Made by a program: the position numbers and the translations under genes | Source of the DNA: Bryobacteraceae bacterium | GTDB lineage: Bacteria; Acidobacteriota; Terriglobia; Bryobacterales; Bryobacteraceae | Reading direction: 5' to 3' | NCBI GenBank assembly: GCA_025056455.1 | Contig: JANWVY010000005.1 | Location: forward strand, 248,001-312,000 | Length of the DNA: 64,000 nucleotides | In this document: positions 19,145-28,495 of the stretch, one piece after another | Layout of the letters: each line of letters starts with the position of its first letter | Position numbering within the stretch: the first letter of the stretch is position 1 | Notes under the pieces: model-generated | Databases searched by the model: none | Seen by the model: only the letters and a program-made list of their open reading frames with translations | What the model was told of the DNA's origin: nothing

Positions 19145-20107
19145 TCAGCGCTTCTTCTTTTTGAGGGTTGGAGGCTGACGCGAACCTTTCGACTGGGGAA
19201 CCACCAGCACACCAGTAGCCTCTTCGCTCGGGGTTGGCGGTTCCTCAAGCTTCGATTCCGCGGGCTTGCATTCGCCAGTTTCGATCAAGAAGCTCGTGAT
19301 GAGCTGCCAGCGGGGGCCGGCCTGTTTTTCCAGGTTAAAGGTTTTGGTGCGTCCGTCCGCCCGTAGCCTCCATCCCGCGATGGGAACGCGGGGCCGTCTG
19401 AGCTTGAGGGGTTTGGCGCTGATCTCCCGTAAGCTCCAGGTATCGCCCCCGGTATTGGTCTCATAAAGTTCATGCCGCGCGCCAGAATCTCCAGTCTGCG
19501 TGCGGTCCACGATGAGTTGACCTTCCGTCCGGGTCTCAAAATGAAAGGTTTCTACGGCTCCTACCCGGGGCTCGGACGATAGCGGGCGTTTGCGCCAGCT
19601 TTTGCCGCCATCGGTCGTTCGCAAAATAAAGGGATCACGGGGGAGCGAAAGCAGCTGTTGGCCGCTAATCCAACCGTACTCCAGGTCAAGGAACTGAATC
19701 TGCTCAAGCCCGGTCGACTTCATTCGCTCCAGCGGCTCGGTCCAAGATTTTCCCCCGTCGGGGCTCGTAAGCAGGACGCTCCACATGGTGACGGTTTCCG
19801 AGTGGAGGTTGCCGGTGAGAAAAATTCGGTCGCCCGGCAACACCTCGACTCCAGATAACTCGAGGAAAACCGGGCAGGGGTCTTCGGGCGAGCAGGTGAG
19901 TCCGAACGCGGCGATATCATCGTCGCTACAAGCCACGTCAAGCTTTAAAGGCTTGCCAGTGTACACCAGCGGGGCCTTAGCTGGTTCCTGGGGAGGAGGG
20001 CCATCGGGCGTTGTTCGAGAGAACAGATCGGGCGGCGGCTGCGGCGGCGGCTGTTGTGCAAAGGTCATCCCGATGAGCAACAGGAAGAAAACCCAACGGC
20101 GCCGCAT
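19145..20107 (-). CDS. Secreted BNR/Asp-box repeat protein
   Basis: 320 residues. A signal peptide (RRRWVFFLLLIGMTFAQ) is followed by a proline-rich linker and a partial beta-propeller with Asp-box repeats: SPDGGKSWTE, TTDGGKSWRK and TNTGGDTWSL. Such repeats occur in sialidases, Ycf48-like assembly factors and sortilin-like propellers; no sialidase catalytic residues are evident. The C-terminus is very basic (LKKKKR). It is the first gene of the minus-strand operon that runs to the LacD-type aldolase, an odd leader for cytoplasmic enzymes. Function unknown. Confidence 0.75.
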   Translation of the reverse strand: MRRRWVFFLLLIGMTFAQQPPPQPPPDLFSRTTPDGPPPQEPAKAPLVYTGKPLKLDVACSDDDIAAFGLTCSPEDPCPVFLELSGVEVLPGDRIFLTGNLHSETVTMWSVLLTSPDGGKSWTEPLERMKSTGLEQIQFLDLEYGWISGQQLLSLPRDPFILRTTDGGKSWRKRPLSSEPRVGAVETFHFETRTEGQLIVDRTQTGDSGARHELYETNTGGDTWSLREISAKPLKLRRPRVPIAGWRLRADGRTKTFNLEKQAGPRWQLITSFLIETGECKPAESKLEEPPTPSEEATGVLVVPQSKGSRQPPTLKKKKR

Positions 20108-20249
20108 CCCATTTGCATTCTAGCGAACTTAGCCGGAAGCGAATCTGCACAGCCCCGCTTCTTGCCAGTGGTCGGCGGGAAGCGCGGCGGAACACGGTGA
20201 CGTTTTCGAAGGGTTTCGGGCCGTGCTAGAGTGTCGGCGGGGGAGCGAG

Positions 20250-20735
20250 ATGCCTTTTTGCATCAATTGTGGCGCCACGGTCGAGGGGAGATTTTGCGCC
20301 CGCTGTGGAACTGCCGTCGCCGGCGCGCCGGGGTTGGCTGGATCGAACCCGCCCCAAGCCGCAGCCATGGATTTGCCTGAGGAAGCTGCGGCGGCCTTGT
20401 GTTACTTGCTTGGCGTCATCACGGGCGTGCTTTTCCTCACGCTAGAACCTTACAAGTACAACCGGAACATCCGCTTTCATGCCTGGCAATCGATTTTCCT
20501 ATTCGGAGGCTTGACGGCTCTCTATGTGGCAGAAATCTTTCTGGCCTACTTTCTTCCGGGCGTTTTATTGATCCTCGTGTGGGCGGTTTCCGTTTTATTG
20601 AGCTTCGGTTTGGTTATCGTTTGGTTGTATTTGATGTGGAAGACCTACAACAAACAGCGTGTTGTGCTGCCCCTGATCGGTGACCTTGCACTGCGGCAAG
20701 CCTCGTCCTTTCCTTCGTATCCTGCGTCCAGCTAA
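20250..20735 (+). CDS. Zinc-ribbon membrane protein (DUF4870/Tic20-like)
   Basis: 161 residues from the ATG at 20250, which has a purine-rich GGGGGAGC site upstream; the longer open frame from 20223 lacks support. The N-terminus is a four-cysteine zinc ribbon (CINCGATVEGRFCARCG). After a linker come three or four hydrophobic segments (AAALCYLLGVITGVLFL, AWQSIFLFGGLTALYVAEIF, VLLILVWAVSVLLSFGLVIVWLYL), with NRNIRFHAWQSIF between the first two, which is diagnostic of DUF4870/Tic20-like proteins. The role is unknown. The next gene starts 17 nt downstream on the same strand. Confidence 0.85.
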   Translation: MPFCINCGATVEGRFCARCGTAVAGAPGLAGSNPPQAAAMDLPEEAAAALCYLLGVITGVLFLTLEPYKYNRNIRFHAWQSIFLFGGLTALYVAEIFLAYFLPGVLLILVWAVSVLLSFGLVIVWLYLMWKTYNKQRVVLPLIGDLALRQASSFPSYPASS

Positions 20736-20752
20736 GCGCGTCCGTATTAGCG

Positions 20753-21766
20753 ATGGGAAAATCGGTTTTTCTTTTCCTTCTGGGAGCAGCGATCACTTGG
20801 GCGCAGCCACCGAGGGTGGGTGCCGTGCAAGTGTTTGGAGCTCAGCGAATCGCGCCAGAGAAGATCCGTCGGGCGCTAGGCGTAAAAGAGGGCGACCCAA
20901 TTCCCCCCTCTAAGGCGAGTCTCGAAGAGCGAGTCGAGCAGCTAGACGGCATCCTTCGGGCAAGCATCGAGGCCGTTTGTTGCGAGGAAAGCCGGGCGAT
21001 TCTCTATGTCGGGGTGGAGGAGCGGGGCGGCGAACGCTTTGAATACCGCGAACCACCCAACGGCGAAATCCGGCTTCCCGAAGGCGTAGTTGCAGAGTGG
21101 GCGAGGTTTCTGGATGCACTTGCCGAAGCGGCCCGGCAGGGAGAGGTCGCTGAAGATATTTCTCGCGGGCACGCTTTTTCTCAGAATCTCCAGGTACGAC
21201 AAAGCCAGCTTCAGTTTGTCGAATTTGCGGCCCAACATTTTGAGCTGCTGCGTGAAGTGCTGCATCATTCCAGTGACGAACAGCAACGTGCGATTGCTGC
21301 CTACATCCTCGGCTATTCCGACAAGAAGAAGGATGTCGTTAATGATCTCCAAGCAGCGATGCGCGATCCGGACGTCACCGTTCGCAACCACGCCATGCGC
21401 GCCCTCACCGCCCTTGCTGTTTTCGCCCAGCAGCATCCGGAATCGGAGATTCGAGTTCCGGTTACTTGGTTTGTGGAAATGCTGCACTCCATTCACTTCA
21501 CGGATCGCAACAAAGCGACCCTGGCGCTGCTGACCCTAACCGAAACGCGTGAGGCTCGCATTCTGGATCACATCCGGGAACGTGCGCTTGCCCCGCTTCT
21601 TGAAATGGCTCAGTGGCGAGTGCTCGAACACGCCTTCCCCGCCTTCCTTCTCCTTGGCCGAGTAGCCGGATTACCCGAAGAAGAAATCCATGACTTGTGG
21701 AAAAAGGGAGCGCGAGGTGAACTTGTCGCACGCTTGTCCAAAGACTCAGGCAAGCGGAAAAAATGA
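20753..21766 (+). CDS. Secreted POTRA-HEAT repeat fusion protein
   Basis: 337 residues. A signal peptide (MGKSVFLFLLGAAITWAQ) leads into a segment that reads like a POTRA domain: VGAVQVFGAQRIAPEKIRRA, GVKEGDPI, then a paired helix and the strand AILYVGVEERG (about residues 20-95). From about residue 110 on it is alpha-helical with HEAT-like repeats (AAYILGYSDKKKDVVNDLQA, VRNHAMRALTALAVFA, ATLALLTLTETREARI). POTRA domains normally belong to BamA or two-partner secretion barrels, but no barrel follows. A periplasmic scaffold or chaperone role is likely. It is co-transcribed with the zinc-ribbon gene and ends 4 nt from the convergent deacetylase gene. Confidence 0.75.
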   Translation: MGKSVFLFLLGAAITWAQPPRVGAVQVFGAQRIAPEKIRRALGVKEGDPIPPSKASLEERVEQLDGILRASIEAVCCEESRAILYVGVEERGGERFEYREPPNGEIRLPEGVVAEWARFLDALAEAARQGEVAEDISRGHAFSQNLQVRQSQLQFVEFAAQHFELLREVLHHSSDEQQRAIAAYILGYSDKKKDVVNDLQAAMRDPDVTVRNHAMRALTALAVFAQQHPESEIRVPVTWFVEMLHSIHFTDRNKATLALLTLTETREARILDHIRERALAPLLEMAQWRVLEHAFPAFLLLGRVAGLPEEEIHDLWKKGARGELVARLSKDSGKRKK

Positions 21767-21770
21767 CTCC

Positions 21771-22697
21771 TCAGCGCGGATCCCAGTTTGACCGCCGCAG
21801 CACATCTTCAGCGACCCAGGCCGTGTTGCTGTGGATCCGGACCGTATCCTCCAGTTTCAAAGCGTAACCTCCGGCCAGGGTCACCGCGACCGGAACCCCG
21901 CTGTCAATCGCCGTTTGGATCACCAGCCGATCTCTCTGTTTTAGCCCTTCTAGGGTGAGGTTGAGTCCCCCTAACTGGTCCTCTAAATACGGATCCGCGC
22001 CGGCGATGTAGAACAAAAGATTCGGCTGGAACTGGTGAAGCGCCGGGATCAAGGCTTGGCCGAGGCGGGCCAGATATTCTTCATCACCCACGCCGTCGGG
22101 CAAGTGAACATCGAGGGTGGAAGGCGGCTTGACATCGGGATAGTTGTTGAACTGGTGGATCGAAAACGTAAATACCTGCGGGTCGCCCTGAAAAATCGCT
22201 GCTGTTCCGTTGCCATGGTGAACATCGCAGTCAACGATCATCACGCGTTCCACTGTTTTTTCTTGGATCATTTTGCGGGCCGCGACAGCGACGTCGTTGA
22301 TCGCGCAAAATCCTTCGCCGTGCTCGCGAAAGGCATGGTGAAACCCACCGCCAATGTTAAAGCCCACACCCTGTTTCAGGGCTAGTCTCGCCGCTAGAAT
22401 AGACCCGCCTGCAGCCAGCCAGAAGGCATGGACGATTCTTCGCGAGTAGGGAATTTCGAGCTTGAGAATCTCACCGTAATTCAAGGTCCCCTGTTTGAGC
22501 TTCTTGATCCAGTCTTCGCTGTGCACGAGCATTAAGTCTTCATCAGAAACAGGCTCTGGGGTGTAAAAGGAGTCCGGCGTGGCTAAGCCTTCCTCAACCA
22601 GGGTTTCCCGGATGAGACGGTATTTTACCGATGGAAAAATATGATCCCCGAACTGGAGATCATATCCATCGTGATAGACAAGTGCGATCTTGGGCAT
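21771..22697 (-). CDS. AcuC/histone-deacetylase-family amidohydrolase
   Basis: 308 residues of the class I/II HDAC fold. The His-His pair is in NIGGGFHHAFREHGEGFC, the zinc ligands in IVDCDVHHGNGT and AGADPYLEDQLGG, and the C-terminal glycine loop in VTLAGGYA. Bacterial relatives remove acetyl groups from proteins (AcuC on acetyl-CoA synthetase) or from polyamines. The gene starts 2 nt after the phosphotransacetylase stop, so the enzyme is made with the one that makes or consumes acetyl phosphate. That favours a protein-deacetylation role, but the substrate is not shown. Confidence 0.9.
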   Translation of the reverse strand: MPKIALVYHDGYDLQFGDHIFPSVKYRLIRETLVEEGLATPDSFYTPEPVSDEDLMLVHSEDWIKKLKQGTLNYGEILKLEIPYSRRIVHAFWLAAGGSILAARLALKQGVGFNIGGGFHHAFREHGEGFCAINDVAVAARKMIQEKTVERVMIVDCDVHHGNGTAAIFQGDPQVFTFSIHQFNNYPDVKPPSTLDVHLPDGVGDEEYLARLGQALIPALHQFQPNLLFYIAGADPYLEDQLGGLNLTLEGLKQRDRLVIQTAIDSGVPVAVTLAGGYALKLEDTVRIHSNTAWVAEDVLRRSNWDPR

Positions 22698-22699
22698 CG

Positions 22700-23695
22700 T
22701 CAGATCTGAGACTGAAGCGCGGTGATGATGGCTACATGATAGATATCTTCTTCCGAACAGCCACGGGAAAGATCGTTTGCTGGTTTCGCCAGACCTTGTA
22801 AAAATGGCCCGATCGCGGCAGCCCCGGCCAGGCGCTCCACCAGCTTGTAGCTGATGTTACCCGCTGCGAGATTCGGAAAAATCAGCGTATTGGCTTTTCC
22901 AGCCACGGTCGAGCCAGGCGCTTTCGATCTCCCAACTGCCTCCACCAGCGCGGCATCGGCTTGAAATTCTCCGTCAATGTGCAGGTTGGGAGCCCGCTCC
23001 CGCACAATCCGCAAAGCCTCGACCACGGTGTCTACCAGCGGTCCAGTGCCACTGCCCTTGGTGGAATAACTCAGGAGAGCAACAACCGGGTCAACGCCAA
23101 GCAGCGTTTTGGTGCTGCCAGCTGTGGCAATCGCGATTTCAGCGAGTTGGGTTGCGGTGGGCTCAATCACAACGGCGCAATCGGCGAAAGCCAGCATGCC
23201 CTGATGCCCGATAGAGGGATTGGGGATCGCCATGAGAAATACGCTCGAGACGGTCTGTACGCCGGGAGCGCTTCCAAGGCAGTGGAGGGCGGCGCGAACC
23301 GTTTCGGCCGTGGTGTTTGCGGCTCCCCCCACAAAACCATCGGCATCGTTTGCCGCCACCATGAGCGCCGCGAAATACAGCGGCCGCGTCGCGATCTCTT
23401 GCGCCTCAATCTCCGTAACCCCTTTCGCCTTGCGGCGCTCGTGATAAATCCGGGCGTAGGCTTTGAGCTTCGGCGATTGTGCAGGATCGAGGAAGATGAC
23501 TTCGCGGTCGAGTCCACCTACCGGCGGCCCAATTAAAATCGGTTGAACCAAACCCTCCTGAGCCAGCCGAGCAGCTGCTGAGAGTACCCTGGGATCCTGG
23601 CCTTCGGGAAACACAATTCGCTTCTTTTGGGGAAAACTTCGGGCGCGCTGCTTGAGCCTCGCCATAAAATCCAGAGCGGTTTGCGGAGCCGGCAT
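22700..23695 (-). CDS. pta: Phosphate acetyl/butyryltransferase
   Basis: 331 residues, the length of the catalytic Pta domain alone. It interconverts acetyl-CoA and acetyl phosphate. Motifs: KRIVFPEGQDPRVLSAAARL at the N-terminus, GFVGGAANTTAETVRAALH in the middle, and near the end GKANTLIFPNLAAGNISYKL. This favours Pta over butyryltransferase, although substrate choice cannot be proven by eye. No acetate kinase gene is adjacent. It heads a two-gene operon with the deacetylase and is divergent from malate dehydrogenase, sharing a 161 bp control region with inverted repeats. Confidence 0.9.
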   Translation of the reverse strand: MPAPQTALDFMARLKQRARSFPQKKRIVFPEGQDPRVLSAAARLAQEGLVQPILIGPPVGGLDREVIFLDPAQSPKLKAYARIYHERRKAKGVTEIEAQEIATRPLYFAALMVAANDADGFVGGAANTTAETVRAALHCLGSAPGVQTVSSVFLMAIPNPSIGHQGMLAFADCAVVIEPTATQLAEIAIATAGSTKTLLGVDPVVALLSYSTKGSGTGPLVDTVVEALRIVRERAPNLHIDGEFQADAALVEAVGRSKAPGSTVAGKANTLIFPNLAAGNISYKLVERLAGAAAIGPFLQGLAKPANDLSRGCSEEDIYHVAIITALQSQI

Positions 23696-23729
23696 TCAGC
23701 TTCATTGTAGGGGATTCGGCTATTCAAGA

Positions 23730-23754
23730 ACCCGAACCATCCGCTAGTTCGGGT
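23730..23754. repeat. Inverted repeat between pta and mdh
   Basis: ACCCGAAC and GTTCGGGT form a perfect 8 bp inverted repeat around a 9 nt loop. It lies between the divergent pta and mdh starts, with a second repeat 17 bp downstream. It could be a regulator site or an RNA hairpin. Confidence 0.55.
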
Positions 23755-23770
23755 GCAAATCCTCTGCCCT

Positions 23771-24795
<1,025 letters not shown>

Positions 24796-24843
24796 CGGCA
24801 AGGTTTCAGGACTGAATACGAGTCTCGGAGATAGCGATTCACT

Positions 24844-24960
24844 ATGGATCAACAAACCGTTCAGATTGTTGCTGGAATCCTTTCGGTGCTGTGCGTGGTG
24901 GCCATTATCGTGAGGCGGAAGAACAAGAAGAAGGCTCAGCAATCGCAAGACGACTTCTAA
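24844..24960 (+). CDS. 38-residue single-pass membrane peptide
   Basis: ATG to TAA encodes 38 residues: a short polar start, one hydrophobic helix (VQIVAGILSVLCVVAIIV), then a strongly basic stretch (RRKNKKK) and a polar acidic end (QSQDDF). The positive-inside rule puts the C-terminus in the cytoplasm. GGAG lies about 13 nt upstream. It is 48 nt downstream of mdh on the same strand. Its hydrophobic-basic order is unlikely by chance, so I think it is real, but the family is not recognised and no function is proposed. Confidence 0.55.
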   Translation: MDQQTVQIVAGILSVLCVVAIIVRRKNKKKAQQSQDDF

Positions 24961-25046
24961 TGCAGAAGTCTGCCGTTGCGGTGTAAGTCGAATCTGATCT
25001 GACGCCCAAGACCGGTACCCCGGCTCGAACGCCTGCATTGTATCCG

Positions 25047-25580
25047 ATGTCGAAATCAGTCGCCAACCGGGGGAAGAAGAGCTCCCCGCTCGCGAAACCG
25101 GATGCCAGCCCCTGCCGGATGTCAAACGAAGCTTTCCTAGAATCCACCAACCACCCGCGAATTGTAGAAAAATACGCCTGTTTTAAACTCGAGGTGAAGC
25201 CCTCGAAAATCCACCGCTGGGGCATCTACGCCGCAGAGCACATCCCGGCCCGCCGCAAGGTGATTGAGTACACGGGAGAGAAGATCAGCCGCCGGGAAAC
25301 CAAACGGCGGGACTCACGCCCGCTGCATTACTTGTTCACGCTGGATAAATACTGGACGATTGACGGCGCCGTAGGGGGCAGCGGGGCCGAATACATCAAT
25401 CACAGTTGCGAGCCCAACCTGCGCGCCGTTATTTTGAAGGGGCACATCCTCTATATGTCTCTGCGCGACATCCAGCCCGGCGAAGAGCTCACTATCGACT
25501 ATCACTTTCCGAAAGATGTAGAACGTGTTCCTTGTAACTGCGGCGCAAAAAATTGCCGCGGCACGATCAATGTCAAGTGA
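25047..25580 (+). CDS. SET-domain protein (lysine methyltransferase-like)
   Basis: 177 residues from the ATG at 25047; a TTG at 25038 would add three. The first ~45 residues are basic and unstructured. The SET domain has HRWGIYAAEHIPARRKVIEYTGE (its start), YINHSCEPNLRA with the pseudoknot NHSC, GEELTIDYHF, and post-SET cysteines CNCGAKNCRG. SET enzymes methylate protein lysines with AdoMet. Stand-alone bacterial SET proteins are known but few have a proven target. There is nothing eukaryotic in the surrounding genes, so this is a resident bacterial gene. It is downstream of mdh and not clearly in an operon. Confidence 0.88.
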   Translation: MSKSVANRGKKSSPLAKPDASPCRMSNEAFLESTNHPRIVEKYACFKLEVKPSKIHRWGIYAAEHIPARRKVIEYTGEKISRRETKRRDSRPLHYLFTLDKYWTIDGAVGGSGAEYINHSCEPNLRAVILKGHILYMSLRDIQPGEELTIDYHFPKDVERVPCNCGAKNCRGTINVK

Positions 25581-25588
25581 GATGCCGT

Positions 25589-25605
25589 GGCTGAGATTTT
25601 CAGCC
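25589..25605 (+). terminator. Weak hairpin after SET gene
   Basis: GGCTGA and TCAGCC pair around a 5 nt loop, 9 nt after the SET stop. There is no T-run afterwards, so termination is uncertain. Confidence 0.3.
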
Positions 25606-25630
25606 GGTCAGCTGGTGAGGCGCTCGCGCC

Positions 25631-26695
25631 CTAAAGGGTGCGGGTTACTTTGGATAGCGTTCGGGGTTGATCTGGATTTAAACCTTTTTCCTCGGCTAAG
25701 CTGGCGGCGAAAAGTTGCGCTGGGATGATGTAGGGAATGGGGGTGAAAAGGTCCGCCGGCAGGGGTGCGCGCGCGGCAAGCTTCGCCGGCACCTCAATCA
25801 CCTGCCGCCGGTCAGCAGCCAGCGCCTCAGGGTTGGACTGGTCCGTAATCATCAACGTATCGGCTCTCAGTTGAAGCAGCTTCTCACGGATTTCTTTCGT
25901 GGAAGGCCAGGTCACGCCGGGTGGCGCAAACAAAAAGACCGGGAAAGCTGTTTCCACCATGGCGATCGGACCGTGCAGAAAGTCAGCCGAGGAGAAGCGC
26001 TCGGCTACTACATAGCAAGTTTCCATGAGTTTCAGCGCGAATTCATAAACGTTGGCGTAATTGAGGCCGCGCCCGACCACCACGCCATGGCGCATGAAGC
26101 AGTAACGGCCCGCGCGCTCCCGAATCTCGGGCTCAAGTTTCAAGGCCCGCTCGGCCCACTCCGGCACCCGTCGAAGTTGCTCAATCTGGATCTTGGCTCC
26201 TAAAGCGTAGGCCAGCAAGTAGAGCATCATCAACTGCCCGGTATAGGTCTTCGTCGCCGCTACGCTCTGTTCGCGTCCCGCGCGCACCAAAAAGCAGTGC
26301 TCGGCCAGCTGGGCCAGTGTCGATTGAGGTTCATTGGTAATGCCTACCGTCCGTGCCCCAGCTTCCCGCGCGCGTTGCAAAACCAGATTGGTGTCGGTGG
26401 ATTCGCCGGACTGTGAAATGGCCACCACTAGGGTTTGTTTGAACGAGAACTTCGCCCCATACAAAGTGAAAATGGACGGTGCAGCGAGCGAAACCGGAAT
26501 GCCCGTGGTGATTTCCAAAAGATACCGGCCAAAGGTCGCGGCGTTATCGGAGGTGCCTCGCGCGGCAAGCAGGATCAACTGAGGGGGATTCGCCTGCAAG
26601 ATCTTCTTTAACTTCTCAATGCGGCGCAGCTCGAGCCGCAGTGTCTTGTCGAGCGCCACCGGTTGTTGGAGGATTTCCTCCCGCATTTTGGACAT
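25631..26695 (-). CDS. SIS-domain sugar isomerase (GlmS-like, no glutaminase domain)
   Basis: 354 residues containing two SIS domains and no N-terminal glutaminase. It starts with MREEILQQP, and the first SIS domain has LLAARGTSDNAATFGR, AISQSGESTDTNLVLQ and SVAATKTYTGQ. The C-terminus GLNPDQPRTLSKVTRTL matches the GlmS isomerase half. Such proteins act as glucosamine-6-phosphate deaminase/isomerases (NagB-II type) or as AgaS-like enzymes. With AnmK encoded in the same window, a role in amino-sugar salvage is reasonable. The stop is 51 nt from the convergent SET gene stop. Confidence 0.87.
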   Translation of the reverse strand: MSKMREEILQQPVALDKTLRLELRRIEKLKKILQANPPQLILLAARGTSDNAATFGRYLLEITTGIPVSLAAPSIFTLYGAKFSFKQTLVVAISQSGESTDTNLVLQRAREAGARTVGITNEPQSTLAQLAEHCFLVRAGREQSVAATKTYTGQLMMLYLLAYALGAKIQIEQLRRVPEWAERALKLEPEIRERAGRYCFMRHGVVVGRGLNYANVYEFALKLMETCYVVAERFSSADFLHGPIAMVETAFPVFLFAPPGVTWPSTKEIREKLLQLRADTLMITDQSNPEALAADRRQVIEVPAKLAARAPLPADLFTPIPYIIPAQLFAASLAEEKGLNPDQPRTLSKVTRTL

Positions 26696-26764
26696 AACTT
26701 TTGAGAATAGCGTGGAGGACTGGATCGCCGTTGCCAGGTGGGCTCAAGGTGTTGGCGTGTGCAC

Positions 26765-28453
26765 TCAAGGTAGTGTGTTCCAGCGGCTTTCCGTCCCGGT
26801 GTAAATGGTCCGGAGGGCAACTTCTGTGCTGGGGGAATCGACAATGTGCGGCTTGATAACCAGCAAGGTTTCACCGGAGTTCTGCGACCGGCTCTGATTA
26901 CTGAGCAGCTGACTCAACAAAGGAATCTGACCAAGTCCGGCCAGCCCGGTGAGTGAACGCGCCTCGGAGGCGCTCAGCAATCCCGAGACAACAGCCCATT
27001 CGCCATCCCTTAGACGCACAGTGGAGGCGAACCTGCGGTTGGCGATCACGGGGATTCCGTTGAAATTGCCATTGCCCAACACCTTAAATTCGGCTTCCAG
27101 CTGAAGCGAGATCTCAGCCGCATCGTGAATTCGCGGCGTAAGTTTCAAAGAGATCCCTAAGTCTTCAAAATTAAATGTCGGAGGCACGGCCAGGGCGGGC
27201 GTATCAGTCGGGACTCCGATAAACTGCTGGGTCATGATGGGATATTTGTCGCCGATGTGAAGCGTGGCGGGTTGTCCATCGAGCGAGCGAAGTGTCGCCC
27301 GGTAGAGGCTTTGCGAGTCAGACCGGCGAAAACTGGCAAAAGCGCTGGCGTCGCTGACGGCCACCGCTACCGTGCTCCAGCCTCCTCCGGTCACGACGAA
27401 TTTGGTAAATCCGCGAACAACCTCCGGGATGACGCGAAATCCCGCTAGTTTCCTCGCTGCAGGGGCCTGCCTGCCAAGGAGCGTCAGGGCGCTTTGCGTC
27501 GGCAGGGTCATTCCGTAGTTTAGTTCGCGTTGCCCTTGAAGATCGAGTAACTCAACTTCAAGAACCACCTGCGAGCGGTGGGTAAGCAGCTGTTGGTAGA
27601 GCTGCTGCGCGGCCCGAACTTTGGACACTTTGTCCTTCATGAGCACCAGCCTGCGGCCGCTATCAAGGGCGAAGCGCTGGATTTCCAACGCCTGCTGAAC
27701 GGCGCGGGCTAGCTCCTGGGCTTCCTGAACCGAAACGGGTGGGGGAAGTTGCAGGGTTACAGCAACGGTGGGCTCGGCCTCGGCCCGCTTCTGCTGCGTA
27801 TCCTTGTACACCATAAACACTCGGTCACTCAAAGCCACGATGAAAGAGGAGGTTGCCGCTTGCAAGGCTCGGATGGCCGTGCGGAAGTCTACCTCATCCA
27901 GGCGAAAGCGGAACGGGTTGCCCGGCGGATAGTCAGCATCGAAAACTAAATCCAAGCCAAATTCCCGCGCTACCGTTTCAAACAATTGCTTGGCGTTTCC
28001 AAAAGAGTCAAACGACCGGACCCCTGGGGGCACGGCGAGTTCCTGGGGTGGGAGGGGACGGCGAGCTTCCTCTTCTTCTTCAGGCAAAACCCGGTCGCCG
28101 AGCCGGGGCCCGCCGCTGTCCTCTTCGACGCGAGCTTCCTCGCGGCTCAGTGGAGTGTTCAGCGTAGCCGGCAAGGGAAGCACTCTGGTTGACTCTACTG
28201 CCCGGCGGCGGAGGGCATGGCTTTTGACCCAGTACTCGGATTTTTTCGGGTTTGCCGCAGCTGCCTGAGAATAAAGCAGATAGGCCTCGGTGAGACGGCC
28301 TTCCTGCTCAGCCTTGCGGGCCCTCTTGGCTAGATCCTCAGCGCTGCCCGCGGCTAGGCACACCACAGACGCTGCCCACACTGCCCAGCGCGGTGTGGCC
28401 GCACCCAGCGAGCGCCATTTCACCACGAACAGTTGACGTTTTTCGGCGCCCAT
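26765..28453 (-). CDS. Secretin (PilQ/GspD family) with N-terminal TPR
   Basis: 562 residues. An exported N-terminus (WAVWAASVVCLAAGSAED) is followed by a TPR-like helix pair, a Pro/Glu-rich linker (about residues 95-145), an STN-like domain (LFETVAREFGLDLVF, RTAIRALQAATSSFIVALSDR) and N-domains (ALDSGRRLVLMKDKVSKVRA). The secretin barrel has GDKYPIMTQQF, GISLKLTPRIHDA, RFASTVRLRDGEWAVVSGL, IPLLSQLL and VIKPHIVDSP. It should form an outer-membrane channel for a type IV pilus or type II system, but no other pilus genes are here. It is divergent from the AAA+ gene with 42 nt between starts. A GTG near 28421 is an alternative start. Confidence 0.9.
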   Translation of the reverse strand: MGAEKRQLFVVKWRSLGAATPRWAVWAASVVCLAAGSAEDLAKRARKAEQEGRLTEAYLLYSQAAAANPKKSEYWVKSHALRRRAVESTRVLPLPATLNTPLSREEARVEEDSGGPRLGDRVLPEEEEEARRPLPPQELAVPPGVRSFDSFGNAKQLFETVAREFGLDLVFDADYPPGNPFRFRLDEVDFRTAIRALQAATSSFIVALSDRVFMVYKDTQQKRAEAEPTVAVTLQLPPPVSVQEAQELARAVQQALEIQRFALDSGRRLVLMKDKVSKVRAAQQLYQQLLTHRSQVVLEVELLDLQGQRELNYGMTLPTQSALTLLGRQAPAARKLAGFRVIPEVVRGFTKFVVTGGGWSTVAVAVSDASAFASFRRSDSQSLYRATLRSLDGQPATLHIGDKYPIMTQQFIGVPTDTPALAVPPTFNFEDLGISLKLTPRIHDAAEISLQLEAEFKVLGNGNFNGIPVIANRRFASTVRLRDGEWAVVSGLLSASEARSLTGLAGLGQIPLLSQLLSNQSRSQNSGETLLVIKPHIVDSPSTEVALRTIYTGTESRWNTLP

Positions 28454-28495
28454 CCGTGGATAAACTCCCTCGGAATTTCCGCCGATAGATCAGCC

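Noticed and set aside
23731-23765. TTCGGGTGCAAATCC-like tRNA T-arm
   Set aside because: No acceptor stem, D-arm or anticodon arm can be formed around it; it is one side of a simple inverted repeat.
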